From Laguncularia racemosa (taxonomy: Eukaryota > Streptophyta > Magnoliopsida > Myrtales > Combretaceae): a DNA stretch of 64,000 nucleotides. The first letter of the stretch is position 1, and every line of letters begins with the position of its first letter. The translations under genes were made by a program, and so were the position numbers. The notes beneath the pieces were generated by a model that saw nothing but the letters and a program-made list of their open reading frames with translations, was not told the origin of the DNA and ran no database searches. The DNA lies in the NCBI GenBank assembly GCA_037954665.1, contig JBBMOL010000194.1:945001-1009000 (forward strand), read 5' to 3'. Positions 1-11,054 of this stretch are shown here, in pieces.

Positions 1-1133
1 TCCACCTCATCCCCCTCCTCTTTGGATCTATAAATAGACCCCTTGTGTGAACCTTGGAAGCATCCCTTTTTTGTTGGAGAATCCATCCTTTCTTTTGTTT
101 AGAATTCTTTTTCTTCTTCTTTGTTCTAGCCTCATTAGAATTTCCTTAGGTACTTTAGATTTTTCCAAAGTTTAGTTTGAAGAAAGAATGTCATTTTGTT
201 GAAGTTTGCTTTCAATTGAAGAATTCAAGGAGTCATTTTGGAAGATTGAAGCTCTTGAAGATTATAGCAATTGTTCCATTTACTTTATTTTCTTTTATGC
301 CATTTATTAGTTTAATCTTGTTGTTCAATATGAATTCCATTGCATCTATTTATTTCAATTGTTTTTATGCAATTCATACTATAATGTTCTAAATCATCCT
401 TGTGGGAAATTGGATGAAACCCTAGAATGTTAAAAGGATAATTGTAGCCATGTTATATGATTAGGAATTATTAGGATTATTCATGATTGCAATTCCTTTG
501 ATTTCAATTATAATTGTTAGAAATCCTTTTGATACGGGAGTTGATGAGGATTTGTTAGGAATTCTTAATTAGATTGATTGTCAATACGGGAGTTGCGATA
601 ATTGGTTTAATTAGAGTCTATGGAGGGCACAATGCAATGTTTCTTGTTAATTAATCACTAAGGGATTAGGGTTAATTGATTTAGGGCATTAGTTGTTTGT
701 AGCATCGGGAGGTGTATGAACATAATTTTGATTCCTTGGTTAATTGGAGACGCGGAAGCCGACTAATTAATTTAAGGTCAACATCCCTAAAAAGGATTTT
801 CTAAACTCACTTGAATAAACTTATAACCACAAGTTGATATAACATGGTAGCAATTTGATTAACAAATCTAGGGTGAATTCTAATTTCCCTTGTTCATAAT
901 TGATAGATTCTTCATAAAATTTTCCTTGTTGCTTTAAGTTAAATTTTTAGATTAGACATTTCAAAACCCCTTTTTAATCACCTAGATATTGATAAGAATT
1001 GCCATAGATCTAGTACTCTATTGGTTCCTCGAGGGATCGACAACCTTACTTTTCACCACTTTATTACTTGATACGACCAGTGCACTTGCTGCAATTTACG
1101 CTCCCATTTTATATATACGTTCTGAGCGTATCA
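1..1133 (+). repeat. Partial LTR, plus orientation, 5' end outside window
   Basis: The stretch starts near a TATA-like box (tctataaatag, about 28-38) and ends in gagcgtatca at 1133. It holds no long ORF except a chance 71-codon one at 177-392. The phrases gggatcgacaacctta and gaccagtgcacttgc near 1033-1090 resemble the 3' part of Athila/Tat-type gypsy LTRs, from general knowledge of that group. No primer-binding site follows, so it may be a solo or truncated LTR that interrupted the leader of element A. The lineage is a guess. Confidence 0.5.
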
Positions 1134-1396
1134 GAGTTGTTTGTGAAGGAGTGACTTGTGGAACTTAAAAAAAAAAAAGTGTTACATGTGGAGGTGAATT
1201 ATATAAGTGTTGCACCGTGTTGTTGTTAACGTGTTGTGGAGAAGAGTACTACACATGGGTTGTAATAGCATACTTGTGAAGTTAAGTGGATTTGTTTGTT
1301 TTCCTTTTTTGTAGTTGCTATTGTGTGACGCTAAGGAAGTGTAGTTGTGGAGTGTGTGTCATTGCTTCAAATTGTTTTTAAGGATCGTCTACAACT

Positions 1397-3277
1397 ATGT
1401 CAAATGACAGCGTGAATGGGGGAATTGGTGATGAAGCCAATAGTCAGGTTGGTGGAGGTCAGGGTCGTAATGTGGTAGGTAGGAGAACTTTGGAAGAACA
1501 GCTCCAGGATCTTACTACCATAGTTGCTACACTGGCAACTAGAATTGACAGAATGACATTACCACAACCACCAAAGGTAAACCAGCCGGCACCAACTCGG
1601 GTAGCTCTATAGAATCCTCATCAAAACAGAGTAGTGGGAGATGGGAATTTGAATAGAATGATGGGTGAGGAGCATCTTCTATACAGGGAAGAGAGGGATG
1701 ACAATTTTGGGGCAAACCCATATTAGAATAGGGATTTCAGGCCACCTCGGGGCTTAGAATATGTGAAACTGCAGATGCCTTCTTATGATGGCAAAGGATC
1801 AACTAATGAACATTTAGATTGGGAGGACAAGGTTGAGGGTGTCTTTGAATGTTATGAGATTGATGATAGTACCAGGGTCCGATTGGCTGCCGTCGAGTTT
1901 ATAGGGTACGCTGCACTATGGTGGAAGAATCTGATTATCAGCAGGCGTCGGGATGGAGAGGCTGAGATTCAGACCTGAAAGGATATGAAAAGGGTATTGA
2001 GAAAAAGGTTCATTCCTGAGCACTGCAAACAGGAATTGTTTATGCGACTGCAAATATTGAGGCAGGGAAGCAAAACAGTGGATGATTATGTGCAGGAGTT
2101 TGAGACTCTTATGATTAGGTGTGGGTCCGTTGAACCTCCAGAACAAACTGTAGCACGTTTTGTCTCAGGTCTAAAATATGAAATAGCGTGTGTTGTTGAA
2201 CTGCATCGCTATAGTACACTTGATGAGGCTATTCAGTTGGCCTTAAAAGTAGAGAGGCAAAGGAGGTCCAACTTATTTAGGGCTCCGAGCAGTAGGCCCA
2301 GTGCTATTACTAGACCCATATCAGCTGACAATCGATCAGGGGGAACAAAAGCGGTAGGTGAGGCAGTGGACAAAACTACCCCAACTATTATGAGAGAAAA
2401 TTTACCTACTGGGAAGGGTAAAGAGGTAATGGCTCCAGATGTGAGGCAGACTGTTCCCGGATCTACTAGTGGGAAGGCGCGCCAGATAAAGTGCTTTAAA
2501 TGCATGGGATTTGGGCATATGGCAGCATAGTGTCCAAATAAGAGGGTGATGACTATTATGGAGGACATTGGGGAGGATATTGAGGATGACCACGATCAGA
2601 TTGAACCTACAAATCTACCAACGGCACTAGGAATATTATGATGACCAGACTGCAGACGCACCTGAGGAGCGTACAGGAGAAAAATATCTACTCCTTAATG
2701 TGTTACGCAGGGTTTTAACTATATCTCCTGATACTAGTGACATTCAGAGGGAGAACATATTTCACACCTCTTGCAGAATCAGAGGTAACCTTTGTGTACT
2801 CATCATCGATAGTAGTAGTTGCACGAATGTTATATCTGCTGCACTGGTAGACAAATTACATTTGTCTACTATCCCACATTCTAGCCCTTATAACTTGCAT
2901 TGGCTGGATAATCGAGGTAGTATGCATGTTACCCTTAAGGCAAAGGTTCCTGTGAATGTCGGGCAGAATTATCATCATGAGATCCTGTGTGATGTAGTCC
3001 CTATGCATGCATTCCATTTACTGTTAGGCCAGCCTTGGTTGTATGATTGACGGGTGTTACATGATGGGTTTAAAAATACCTACATGTTCAGCATGGGCGA
3101 ATCACACATAGTTCTATCGCCGATGACTCCATTTGAGGTCCATGGGTTTCAGGAATAGATCAGAAATCCATCCACTACCATTGATGGCCGGAAGAGCAGG
3201 ACGATAGGGACATTAAGGTTCAGTTCCAAAACTAATCCTCTAGATTTGAGGGCAAATCTTTCAAAAGCCCAAGGAAA
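1397..3277 (+). pseudogene. Broken gag-protease reading frame of element A
   Basis: Translation starts MSNDSVNGGIGDE, and RTLEEQLQDLTTIVATLATR follows. The retrotransposon gag domain spans about 1763-2270 (YAALWWKNL, then YVQEFETLMIRCG). A CCHC knuckle (CFKCMGFGHMAA, stop, CPNKR) lies at about 2490-2545. A retropepsin-like domain follows at about 2780-3050, with IIDSSSCTNV in place of the usual D-S/T-G, and LLLGQPWLYD. The frame ends in LDLRANLSKA just before the LTR. Stops interrupt it at 1610, 1723, 1976, 2528 and 3048, so it cannot make a full product. In its family gag builds the particle and the protease matures it. The protease resembles the CRM type with SCTNV after the active site. 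Confidence 0.8.
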
Positions 3278-4264
3278 TGATGGGAAAATTTCTGGCACAG
3301 TCGACATTTTCAGAACCCGATTTGGATGATGATCCAAATCGCTCATATTTTACTTTATGTCTTTATTCCTAATAAATATTTGAGAATAATCTTACGGGTA
3401 CAATGATAATTCTCCATGGGATGCCAATATGTCCTACAACCGTTGAAGGACACAGAACATTTTCAGAGTGACAGTCAAAGACCCACTGCGATTGTTTTCC
3501 ATTCCGAGGCATTGGTTCATGAAGACTTATGATATTTTGTACTTTGTAATTGTTTTATGAAATATTTTTTTGTTGTATTTGGTTTTGGGACACTTTCATT
3601 TCCTTGTAATTTTCATTTAAGACTAGCCACCTTAAAAGTGGCAAACTTGTAATATTGACCATTTTCTAACCCTAAGAGTAGCAAGTATTAGGGTTTGGGA
3701 GGCCATTTTTGCAGATTAAACATAGCACTTCACGTGTGGGAATTAGGGTTCATCCTAGTTCAAAATCTCTTATCAATTTCAACCTAAGAATTGGAATTGT
3801 GGCGAGTGCAACAAGGGGAAATTATGAGTCATATCGATTTCTTTCTTTGTTGTTTTTCATTTCTTCTCTAGTGAGTCATATCTAGGGTGGATTTAAAGTT
3901 TCTTGGACTTATTTGTGAGTGTAATTCGTGAACAATTGTCATGTTAAGATTGATTGTTCTTTTAGTTCTTGAATTCAATATCATTTTAGTGTTGGCGTGA
4001 ATTGGAATTGGAGGAAGAGTGGAAATCACGGTTTTATTGCTTCCATTTTGATCTGATTTTCAAGTGGTTCTCAATCCATTTTGTTGTTACTTGGTGAAGA
4101 TTACAAATAGGGATTGTAATTATATCATTTGATCTTTGGTTTTCCATCAAATCTCCAAAGGTTTCACATAAATTGTCATCCACATTGGACCGGTTTTGTG
4201 ATTGATTTGTGAATTGTTTCCTTGAGTCATTTGATTGTGCTTGAACTTGATTTTGAGCACATCA
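3278..4264 (+). repeat. 3' LTR of element A (987 bp)
   Basis: It begins TGATGGGAAAATT right after a purine-rich run and ends GAGCACATCA. From about 3580 to 3990 it aligns by eye with the LTRs of element E (37506-38733 and 41341-42549) and the solo LTR at 52350-53575: shared phrases include ttttgggacact, accttaaaagtggca, tcttatcaattt and tctagggt. It lacks the 186-bp terminal extension seen in the E group. It abuts decayed H pol sequence at 4265. Confidence 0.75.
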
Positions 4265-5000
4265 TGCTTCCTTAACTCTTCTAATTTAATCGGCACCATT
4301 TTGTATACTAGTTTTGATATTGGTATAGTATCCTATACTAAATCAATGTTGAACTCTAGCTCCTTTGCTAAAGGTAAACTAGGAAGGTCTTCTAGAAACA
4401 CATCTAGAAATTCTCTCACTATAGGCAACATTTCTAGTTTTGTTTCTTCACCAACTACAATAGTTACAACTGCTAACATATTCCTTCCCTACAGCTCGTA
4501 AGTAAGTAATCTTGTCGGTCTCTAAGCTTCCAGCTTGTACTCAAAATAATCTTCCCTGGGTATGTTGAAATGTACCACCATGTTATGATAGTTAATGGTG
4601 GAATGGTATTCTAAAAACTAATTTACTCCCAAAATAATGTCAAACTCTACCATCTCTAATATTAATAGATTTGCTGGCATCATCCTACCCTCATCTCTAT
4701 TCTTACTCTTTTGTAGATTCCATCTATCTTCCCTCTAACTTCCAAAGGAGTACTAACAACTAAACTATCATCCATATTTTCCATATCCAATGCACATTCA
4801 TATACAAAGGTTTTAGACTATTAAGAAATAGAAGCACCGATATCAAATAACACATAAGCATTGCAGGTGTGTACTTGAAGCTTACCTACAATGGTGTCCA
4901 TGTCTAGAATGTCCTAGTGCTAGTACTATTGAATTGTAAATACTTTGGTGGGAATCTGCTGTTTGGGCCCCTTTACCCATAGTCTACTAGCTGTACTCTT
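4265..5000 (-). pseudogene. Protease and RT N-terminal remnant of Tekay-like element H
   Basis: The minus strand reads VLFDIGASIS, a decayed retropepsin active site at about 4835-4870. A frame with VEFDIILGVN (about 4635-4665) follows, then VREFLDVFLEDLP and YKMVPIKLEELRKH, which mark the protease-RT linker and RT start of Tekay/Del chromoviruses. Stops and frameshifts break it throughout. The copy is cut at 4264/4265 by the LTR of element A. The lineage comes from family knowledge of the linker motif. Confidence 0.65.
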
Positions 5001-6200
5001 GTTAGAGGTCTTGCTACCTATTGAGCTGGGGTTGTTTGATTTCCTATCTAACCCTAAGGATAGTCTATTGCCTTATGTCCCCTCTGTTTTCATATGTGGC
5101 AAAATACTAGGGAAACTGACCTCCCATTACAATTCCTACTAATGTGTCTTGTCTTTCCAAAGGAAAAACATGCACCCTCTAGCCATCTACATTCTCTTTA
5201 CTCATGAGACCCATAACACTTGGTGCATATGATGGTAGATGCTACAGTAAGAAGTGCCAAAGACACTAGTCTAATCTATGGAGAAGGAGTTGTAGTAGTT
5301 TGTGATATGTTTTGGATCATCATCAACCTCTTACCGTTGTCCAGTACCATCGTGTTTATGGTGAGTCTCTTACCCTAAGCTATCCTTAATCTATGATTCC
5401 TTTGTTTCTTTATCATTTTTCTACTTTGTTCTAAGTACTTGGTTTTACCGACCACTTTAGCATATGTGGTCAATTGAAAAGCTCCCCCCTCATGTTGGAG
5501 ATCTAGCCCCAATCCCCTCAAAAATCTTCTAGCCTTGGATCTATCATCAGAACAGACCATCTTGAACAAAAACTAAATTAGGCAATTAAATTCTACCTCA
5601 TATTCTTCCATTCTCCTATTTCCCCATTGACAGTTATGACATCCATTCTCCATTCTGCCTCTAGAACTGCTAGAGAAATATCTATGGTATAATAGCTCCT
5701 TAAATACCATCCAATTTGTACACTCTTCTACTAGCCTGGGAAATGATGCCCACCATTTTGCTATATTCCCCTTCAGCATAAACATAGTATAGTTCACTTT
5801 CCTATCTTGAAGTATCTGGAAGGCAAAAAATGTTTTCTCAATCTCCTGCACCTAATCCTCTCTCTCAATTAGATCATCCACCTTAAGGTTGAACTCCTTT
5901 GTTACCCTAATGAACTAATCAAAACAGTTTGGTTCATTTGCAGTTCATTTTTATGAGACATGGTGGACTTGATATTACTATGTCAATAACCTCACTAGGT
6001 TGTTCACAGTCTATAGAAGTTAGGCAGTTTGTTCTACCATCTGACCTTATCCCCTTGTGGTTATTGACCTAGATGTTCTCCTCATTTAGGTTGCCAAGTC
6101 TAGCACCCCTTACTAAACTTGATCTAGCGATTCTTCTTAAAGGCATTCTTTTTGTGAAAAGATAACTAGATAGACTTGAGATTTAGTATTAGTTTAAAAG
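5001..6200 (-). pseudogene. Gag remnant of Tekay-like element H
   Basis: The minus strand holds two open pieces, 5573-5851 (MQEIEKTFFAFQILQDRKVN, then GNIAKWWASFPRL) and 5375-5569 (RRFLRGLGLDLQ). These match the gag core in which a Trp-Trp motif sits in the central helix bundle. About 200 bp further along are two degenerate zinc knuckles: CFSFGKTRHISRNC near 5140-5175 and a second with a stop near 5070-5110. Upstream, at 5860-6200, there are traces of the gag N-terminus with many stops. It continues into the protease remnant at 4265-5000. Confidence 0.65.
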
Positions 6201-6222
6201 TTAGTGGTATTATGTGTCGGTC

Positions 6223-6247
6223 TATATATATATATATATATATATAT
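6223..6247. repeat. (TA)n microsatellite
   Basis: About 25 bp of alternating TA lie upstream of the gag remnant of element H. Confidence 0.9.
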
Positions 6248-6378
6248 CTACACATAATTGTATACTCATGTGTGAATCACTTAGGATTTAAAGGAATTGC
6301 AAATAAAATAATAATCACAATAAAATAAATCAGAGAATAAAAATAGTTGTCCCATAGCTTCACCCACTCTCTTCATAT

Positions 6379-6515
6379 CTCACCATCCTATAGATTAAAT
6401 GCTTAATTCCTCTAAAGATCATATCTTACTTTCAACTATTTGAAACTTACATTTATTGATTATCACCTAGTTTCTAAAGATCATCAAACCTAAGTTTTGA
6501 TACCATCTAAGCTAT
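6379..6515. repeat. Direct repeat R1 (H leader) on the left of element J
   Basis: This 137-bp stretch, from ctcaccatcctatag to taagcta, recurs almost unchanged at 11055-11190 on the other side of element J. It is the PBS-proximal leader of element H (minus strand; degenerate PBS gatggtatcaaaac). Its inner end coincides to within a few bases with the LTR/PBS boundary of H as seen in the right copy. Confidence 0.85.
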
Positions 6516-6905
6516 ACAATGGAGGCATATCATCGTCTTCACCCTCATTGTCACTTTCCTCATCATCAGTGACAATCTCACCATTCCTTATCACCATGGT
6601 TCGCCTATTAAGACATTCCCGACTAATGTGTCTTACACCCTGACACTTCCAACATTTAATGTCCCTATTTCTACTTTTCTGATCAACAACCTTAGGTTTC
6701 TCAGATGAAACCCCAACTGATTTTCCCTTTGAAGCCTCAACAGTAGGCTTACTACCACTCTTAATATCAGATTTTCCATAACCTCTCCATGCAGAATTAG
6801 AATTAGAATTAGAAGAAGGTTTGGAAACGTACCGGTTTGGCCCTCTACCTTGGAGTTGTCTCTCAATCTTGATGGCAAGATGTACCATCTCCTCTAGCTC
6901 TACAT
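6516..6905 (-). pseudogene. CRM gag C-terminal fragment outside the 3' LTR of J
   Basis: The minus-strand frame reads VHLAIKIERQLQGRG, then a Ser/Asn/Lys-rich linker, a CCHC-type knuckle (CWKCQGVRHISREC), NGEIVTDDEESDNEG and DDDMPPL. It joins H leader sequence at 6515/6516. The acidic stretch ESDNEGEDDDMPPL also occurs at 9950-9995 in the main J frame. At the other end it follows a PBS-like tttggtatca next to the LTR, then jumps directly into gag, so its own N-terminal part is deleted. It appears to be the start of a second, truncated internal region. Confidence 0.75.
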
Positions 6906-6917
6906 AATGATACCAAA

Positions 6918-7573
6918 TGATACGAAAACCTTCGCAATCACGCCTTGAGAACCCTTTTGATTAGTGTGAACCCCCATTGCAGTAATACGAAAACCCACGA
7001 CACCAATTTGGAAATCAATCCCTAAGAAGATTAGAATTTAGGTTTAACTTAGGTTAGTGATCTAAGAATTAGAACGATGGAAATTTTTAATATCCAAAAA
7101 ACTAAGTTTTACAATGAGGACGTTCGGAATATAAAGGAGAAAACCCTAAAACATTACATGGAAATCGCAAAACAAGTGAAAAGTGCGCATAAAAAGAAGG
7201 CCGGCCATTTAGGCTAGCAGCCTACTTTTCAAAGCCGGCGGCCTTCCTTGAAAATGCACCGAAACATCGGCGTTTTCAAGGCCGGCAGCCTTGAGCCGGT
7301 GTAACTTCACCCGATGCTATTTTCATCAAATTGAAGTTCTTTTGGCCTTCTTTTGCCCCAAAGCTTTGAATCCCTTGAAGTCCTTCACCTGTGAACTTCA
7401 CCAAGCCTTGCAAATGAGAATTCAATGTTTGTTGTAGCTTCTTAGCTCTTGATCTGGTGATTGGTCCTTGAGGCAAGCTAATCGTACTTGAAACCCCTTG
7501 AACTTCATCCTTAGCCACCTGATCTTCTTCTTGACTTGGCTCTTGAGCTTGGATCGGTGACTCTTCCATAACA
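6918..7573 (-). repeat. 3' LTR of CRM element J (656 bp)
   Basis: On the minus strand it starts TGTTATGG, directly after a purine tract (gaggagaggggga), and ends TTTTCGTATCA. About 300 bp of its 5' part is coding: the pol frame runs on to 7276. It contains repeated GGCCGGC-type words at about 7198-7295. Polyprotein-LTR overlap is a known trait of CRM group A elements. Confidence 0.85.
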
Positions 7574-10246
7574 TTCCCCCTCTCCTCAAAAGGATTCGTC
7601 CTCGAATCCAAAGCATCACCTACATCAAACGGACTAAGATCAGCAACATTAAAAGTGGCACTAACATTATACTCACCTGGTAAGTCCACTCTGTAGGCGT
7701 TGTCGTTGATCCTCTCAAGTATCTGAAAAGGACAATCTCCCCGAGGGTTCAACTTTGATTTCCTTTGTAGTGGAAACCGCTCCTTGCGAAAATGCACCCA
7801 AACCCACTCTCCCGGTTGAAAAATCATGGGCTTCCTGCCTTTGTTCACCCTTGAAGCTACCTTGGCATTCTGTTTCTCAATCCTATCCTTCACCTGCTTA
7901 TGTAGCTTCCTCACAAAATCTGTCTTTGAATCAGCATCAAAGCTCACAAACTTGTTAGGTGGTAATGGCAATAAATCAAGAGGAGTAAGTGGATTAAAAC
8001 CATATACAATCTCAAATGGAGAACAATGAGTAGTGCTATGAACAGCCCTATTGTATGCAAACTCCACAAATGGTAGACAATCCTCCCAAGTCCTAATGTT
8101 TTTATCTATGATTGCCCTCAACAACTGAATTAAAGTCCTATTAACCACCTCAGTTTGCCCATCAGTCTGTGGGTGACAAGTAGTCGAAAACATCAGCTTG
8201 GTTCCCAACTTTCCCCACAACACTCTCCAAAAATGACTCAAGAATTTTACATCCCTATCACTAACAATGCTCGTAGGTATGCCATGCAGACGCACTACCT
8301 CTCTAAAGAACAAATCAGCAATGAATGTAGCATCATCAGTTTTATGACAAGGAATGAAATGAGCCATCTTACTAAACCTATCAACCACAACGAAAATGTT
8401 GTCACTACCTTTCCTAGTTCTAGGTAATCCAAGCACAAAATCCATCGACACAGCAGTCCACGGTTCATTAGGAACAGGCAATGGTGTGTATAATCCATGT
8501 GGTTTTAGTTTAGATTTAGCTTCTCTACATGTAATGCAATGTTGACAAACTTTATGCACATCATGTCTCATGCTAGGCCAGAAAAAGTGTTCATTTAGCA
8601 TAACATAGGTCTTATCTACCCCGAAATGCCCCATTAAGCCCCCTCCATGTGCTTCCCTAACAAGCAATTCCCTCACAGATCCTCTAGGAATGCACAACTT
8701 ACTCTTCTTAAATAGGAATCCATCAGACACAAAATAATCATTCAGTCCAGTCCCACCAACACAAGCAGCAAAAATCTCAGAAAAATCAATATCATGTGGA
8801 TACAAATCCTTCACCAACTCAAAACCTAGCAAAGATGTACTAAGAGAGTTAAGTAACGTGTACCTTCTTGAAAGCGCGTCAGCCACAGTATTCTCCTTAC
8901 CCTGCTTGTACTTGATCACATATGGAAATGCCTCGATGAATTCCACCCACTCGGCATGCCTTCTATTCAACTTATCTTGACCCTTTAGATGTTTCAGACT
9001 CTCATGGTCAGTGTGAATGACGAATTCCTTAGGCCAAAGATAGTGTTGCCATGTCTGCAATGAGCGCACCAAGGCATACAGCTCCTTGTCATTTGTTGGA
9101 TACTTCAGTGCTGCTCCACTCAACCTTTCACTGAAGTACATTAGTGGCCTGTGATCCTGCATCAAAACAGCTCCAATCCCTATGCCACTAGCATCACATT
9201 CAATCTCAAAAGTTTTGTTAAAATCAGGTAAAGCAAGCAATGGTGCATTACACAATTTATCTTTCAAATCATTAAAAGCTTGTTCTTGTGCATCACCCCA
9301 AGCAAATCCAACATTCTTTTTCACAAGCTCATTCAAAGGTGCAGCTATAGTGCTGAAGCCTCTAATAAATCTTCTATAGAAACCAGCAAGTCCATGAAAG
9401 CTCCTCACCTCACTAGCAGTCCTAGGTCTAGGCGACTCCTTAATGGCTCTAACCTTCTCCTCATCAACCTCAACCCCACGACTAGAAACAACAAAACCTA
9501 GAAAATTGACCTTATCCAGGCAGAAACTACACTTCTTAAGGTTGGCAAATAATTTCTCCTCCCTAAGTTTTGCTAAAACTAGTCTTACATGCATAACGTG
9601 ATCATCCAGACACTTAGAGTAAATCAAGATATCATCAAAATAAACCACAACAAATTTACCTAAGTAATCACGAAGCACATGATTCATTAGTCACATAAAA
9701 GTACTAGGTGCATTTGTAAGACCAAAAGGCATGACAAGCCATTCATACAGACCATATTTAGTCTTAAATGCAGTTTTCCATTCATCCCCTACTTTCATGC
9801 GTATCTGGTAGTAACCGGATTTTAGATCAATCTTTGTAAACAAACAAGAACCATACAATTCATCCAACATATCATCTAACCTAGGAATAGGATGACGATA
9901 CTTTACCGTGATTTTGTTGATGGCTCTACAGTCTACACACATCCTCCAATGGAGGCATATCATCGTCTTCACCCTCATTGTCACTTTCCTCATAATCCTC
10001 CTCCAGATATTCATTAGCATCAGTCACTTCAGCAGCTTGATGCATAGGATTTTTACCTCCCCTATTCCCTTCACTAGTACTTGACTCCCTCTTCTCAACA
10101 ACCTGTAGTCTCAAATTCATATGCTCTAGAGACTCTCTCATAGCTATAATGGCGTCAGTCATACGCCTAAACTCTGACTGTTGTGCTTCACGCAACAAAG
10201 CATCATCTGCCCTTTTATCAGATTTTTCAACACCACTACCTGTCAT
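7276..10246 (-). pseudogene. CRM gag-pol polyprotein of J, internally deleted
   Basis: Gag N-terminus (MTGSGVEKSDKR) starts at about 10246. It is fused near 9945 to RT (CRAINKITVKYRHP, YEWLVMPFGLTNAPSTFM), so the middle of gag, the protease and the RT start are missing. A nonsense codon TGA at 9690-9688 separates the RT into 9691-10020 and the 803-residue frame 7276-9687. The latter keeps the RT catalytic box (VVYFDDILIYSK), RNase H (ECDASGIGIGAVL, HTDHESL), integrase zinc finger (H/H, CQHCITC) and D-D-E residues (SMDFVLG, VSDRD, GQTEVV). The C-terminal GPITRSRAKKLQ (about 7445-7480) matches the CR motif of CRM elements and is encoded in the LTR. Forward ORFs here are antisense shadows. Confidence 0.85.
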
Positions 10247-10317
10247 CTTTACCTGCAAAAACAACAAACGTTAATGCTAAACAAAATTTTGAGTTTCCTC
10301 ACAACTGCTCCCTTTCG

Positions 10318-10342
10318 TGTTTTTTTTTTTTTTTTTTTTTGC
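10318..10342. repeat. Poly-T tract in the leader of J
   Basis: About two dozen T lie between the PBS and gag start of J. On the coding (minus) strand this is poly-A. A second, similar run lies at about 10597-10614. No terminal position, so not a non-LTR retrotransposon tail. Confidence 0.8.
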
Positions 10343-10824
10343 ACTCTATTGATGGGGTTATCCACTCGTGTTTCTCACAATCGATATTTAGCACACAGGT
10401 ATTCCTCACAACTCTCAAGCCCGCTCTTAAATGTTCTTAAGCGAATCACACACCCAAGGACAATTTCCAACGAATTTCAATACAAGGACGCGAATTTGGT
10501 GTTTCCCACTATCCCTTAAACAAGATTGCACTTGGATTGAAGGATATGGTGTTCCCAAGGATTAGCAAAAACAAGACAATCAAATAATTTCAGAATTTTT
10601 TTTTTTTTTTTTTTAAACACCAATTGAAGACTAACTAATCCTAAGCAAGGATCAAAATAGCGAAAATCCCCAAATTGATGAACAAACCCTAGAACATGAG
10701 AAGTCACAATTTGAACAATCTAATCAATGGAGTACATAAAGATCACAACTTTATATCCTAAATAACGATGGGAAACAAGAATCAAACAAAAACAAGAAAA
10801 GATATAACCTGATCTAGAGCCAAA

Positions 10825-10836
10825 GCTCTGATACCA
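10825..10836 (-). other. Primer-binding site of element J
   Basis: The minus strand reads tggtatcagagc, complementary to the 3' end of plant initiator Met tRNA, two bases from the LTR end at 10839. The same dodecamer serves B, E, CD and K. Confidence 0.9.
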
Positions 10837-10838
10837 AA

Positions 10839-11054
10839 TGATACGAAAACCTTCGCAATCACGCCTTGAGAACCCTTTTGATTAGTGTGAACCCTCGTTC
10901 TAATTCTTAGATCATTAACCTAAGTTAAACCTAAATTCTAATCTTCTTAGGGATTGATTTCCAAATTGGTGTCGTGGGTTTTCGTATTACTGCATTGGGG
11001 GTTCACACTAATCAAAAGGGTTCTCAAGGCGTGATTGCGAAGGTTTTCGTATCA
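10839..11054. repeat. Foldback: inverted LTR ends of J with perfect 56-bp arms
   Basis: Bases 10839-10894 are the expected LTR terminus of J. Bases 10895-11054 are the reverse complement of 6918-7077, another LTR-terminal segment. So 10839-10894 and 10999-11054 are perfect inverted repeats around a 104-bp loop. The right end finishes in a normal LTR terminus (cgtatca) joined straight to repeat R2. The rest of the 5' LTR is absent. Confidence 0.9.

Larger units (their letters stand above)
1134..4264 (+). mobile_element. Element A: gag-protease-only Ty3/gypsy (CRM-like) retrotransposon, 5' LTR missing
   Basis: The order is leader (1134-1396), gag (1397-about 2650), protease (about 2700-3150), a short tail, a purine run (aaggaaa) and a 3' LTR at 3278-4264. 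No RT, RNase H or integrase lies between the protease and the LTR. The gag start is nearly the same as in element B (16076) and element CD (50644). The 5' LTR and PBS are gone; the leader abuts the LTR ending at 1133. Only the 3' side of the insertion is visible, so no target duplication can be checked. Confidence 0.75.
6516..11054 (-). mobile_element. Element J: rearranged CRM-lineage Ty3/gypsy chromovirus inserted in H
   Basis: Read on the minus strand from high to low coordinates: an inverted LTR fragment and a 56-bp LTR stub (11054-10839), PBS (10836-10825), gag N-terminus, RT, RNase H, integrase, 3' LTR (7573-6918), a second PBS-like start (about 6914-6905), and a gag C-terminal piece (6900-6516). 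Direct repeats of about 136 bp flank it, not a 5-bp duplication. The RT, protease linkage and LTR-overlapping C-terminus are those of the CRM group, from family knowledge. The order is abnormal: gag C-terminus lies downstream of the 3' LTR, which suggests a tandem or permuted cDNA. Confidence 0.75.

Noticed and set aside
7755..9501. Several plus-strand ORFs of 65-90 codons
   Set aside because: Antisense shadows of the pol frame of J.
10318..10342. Long T tract considered as a LINE/SINE tail
   Set aside because: It sits inside the leader of J with no target duplication or internal promoter boxes nearby.
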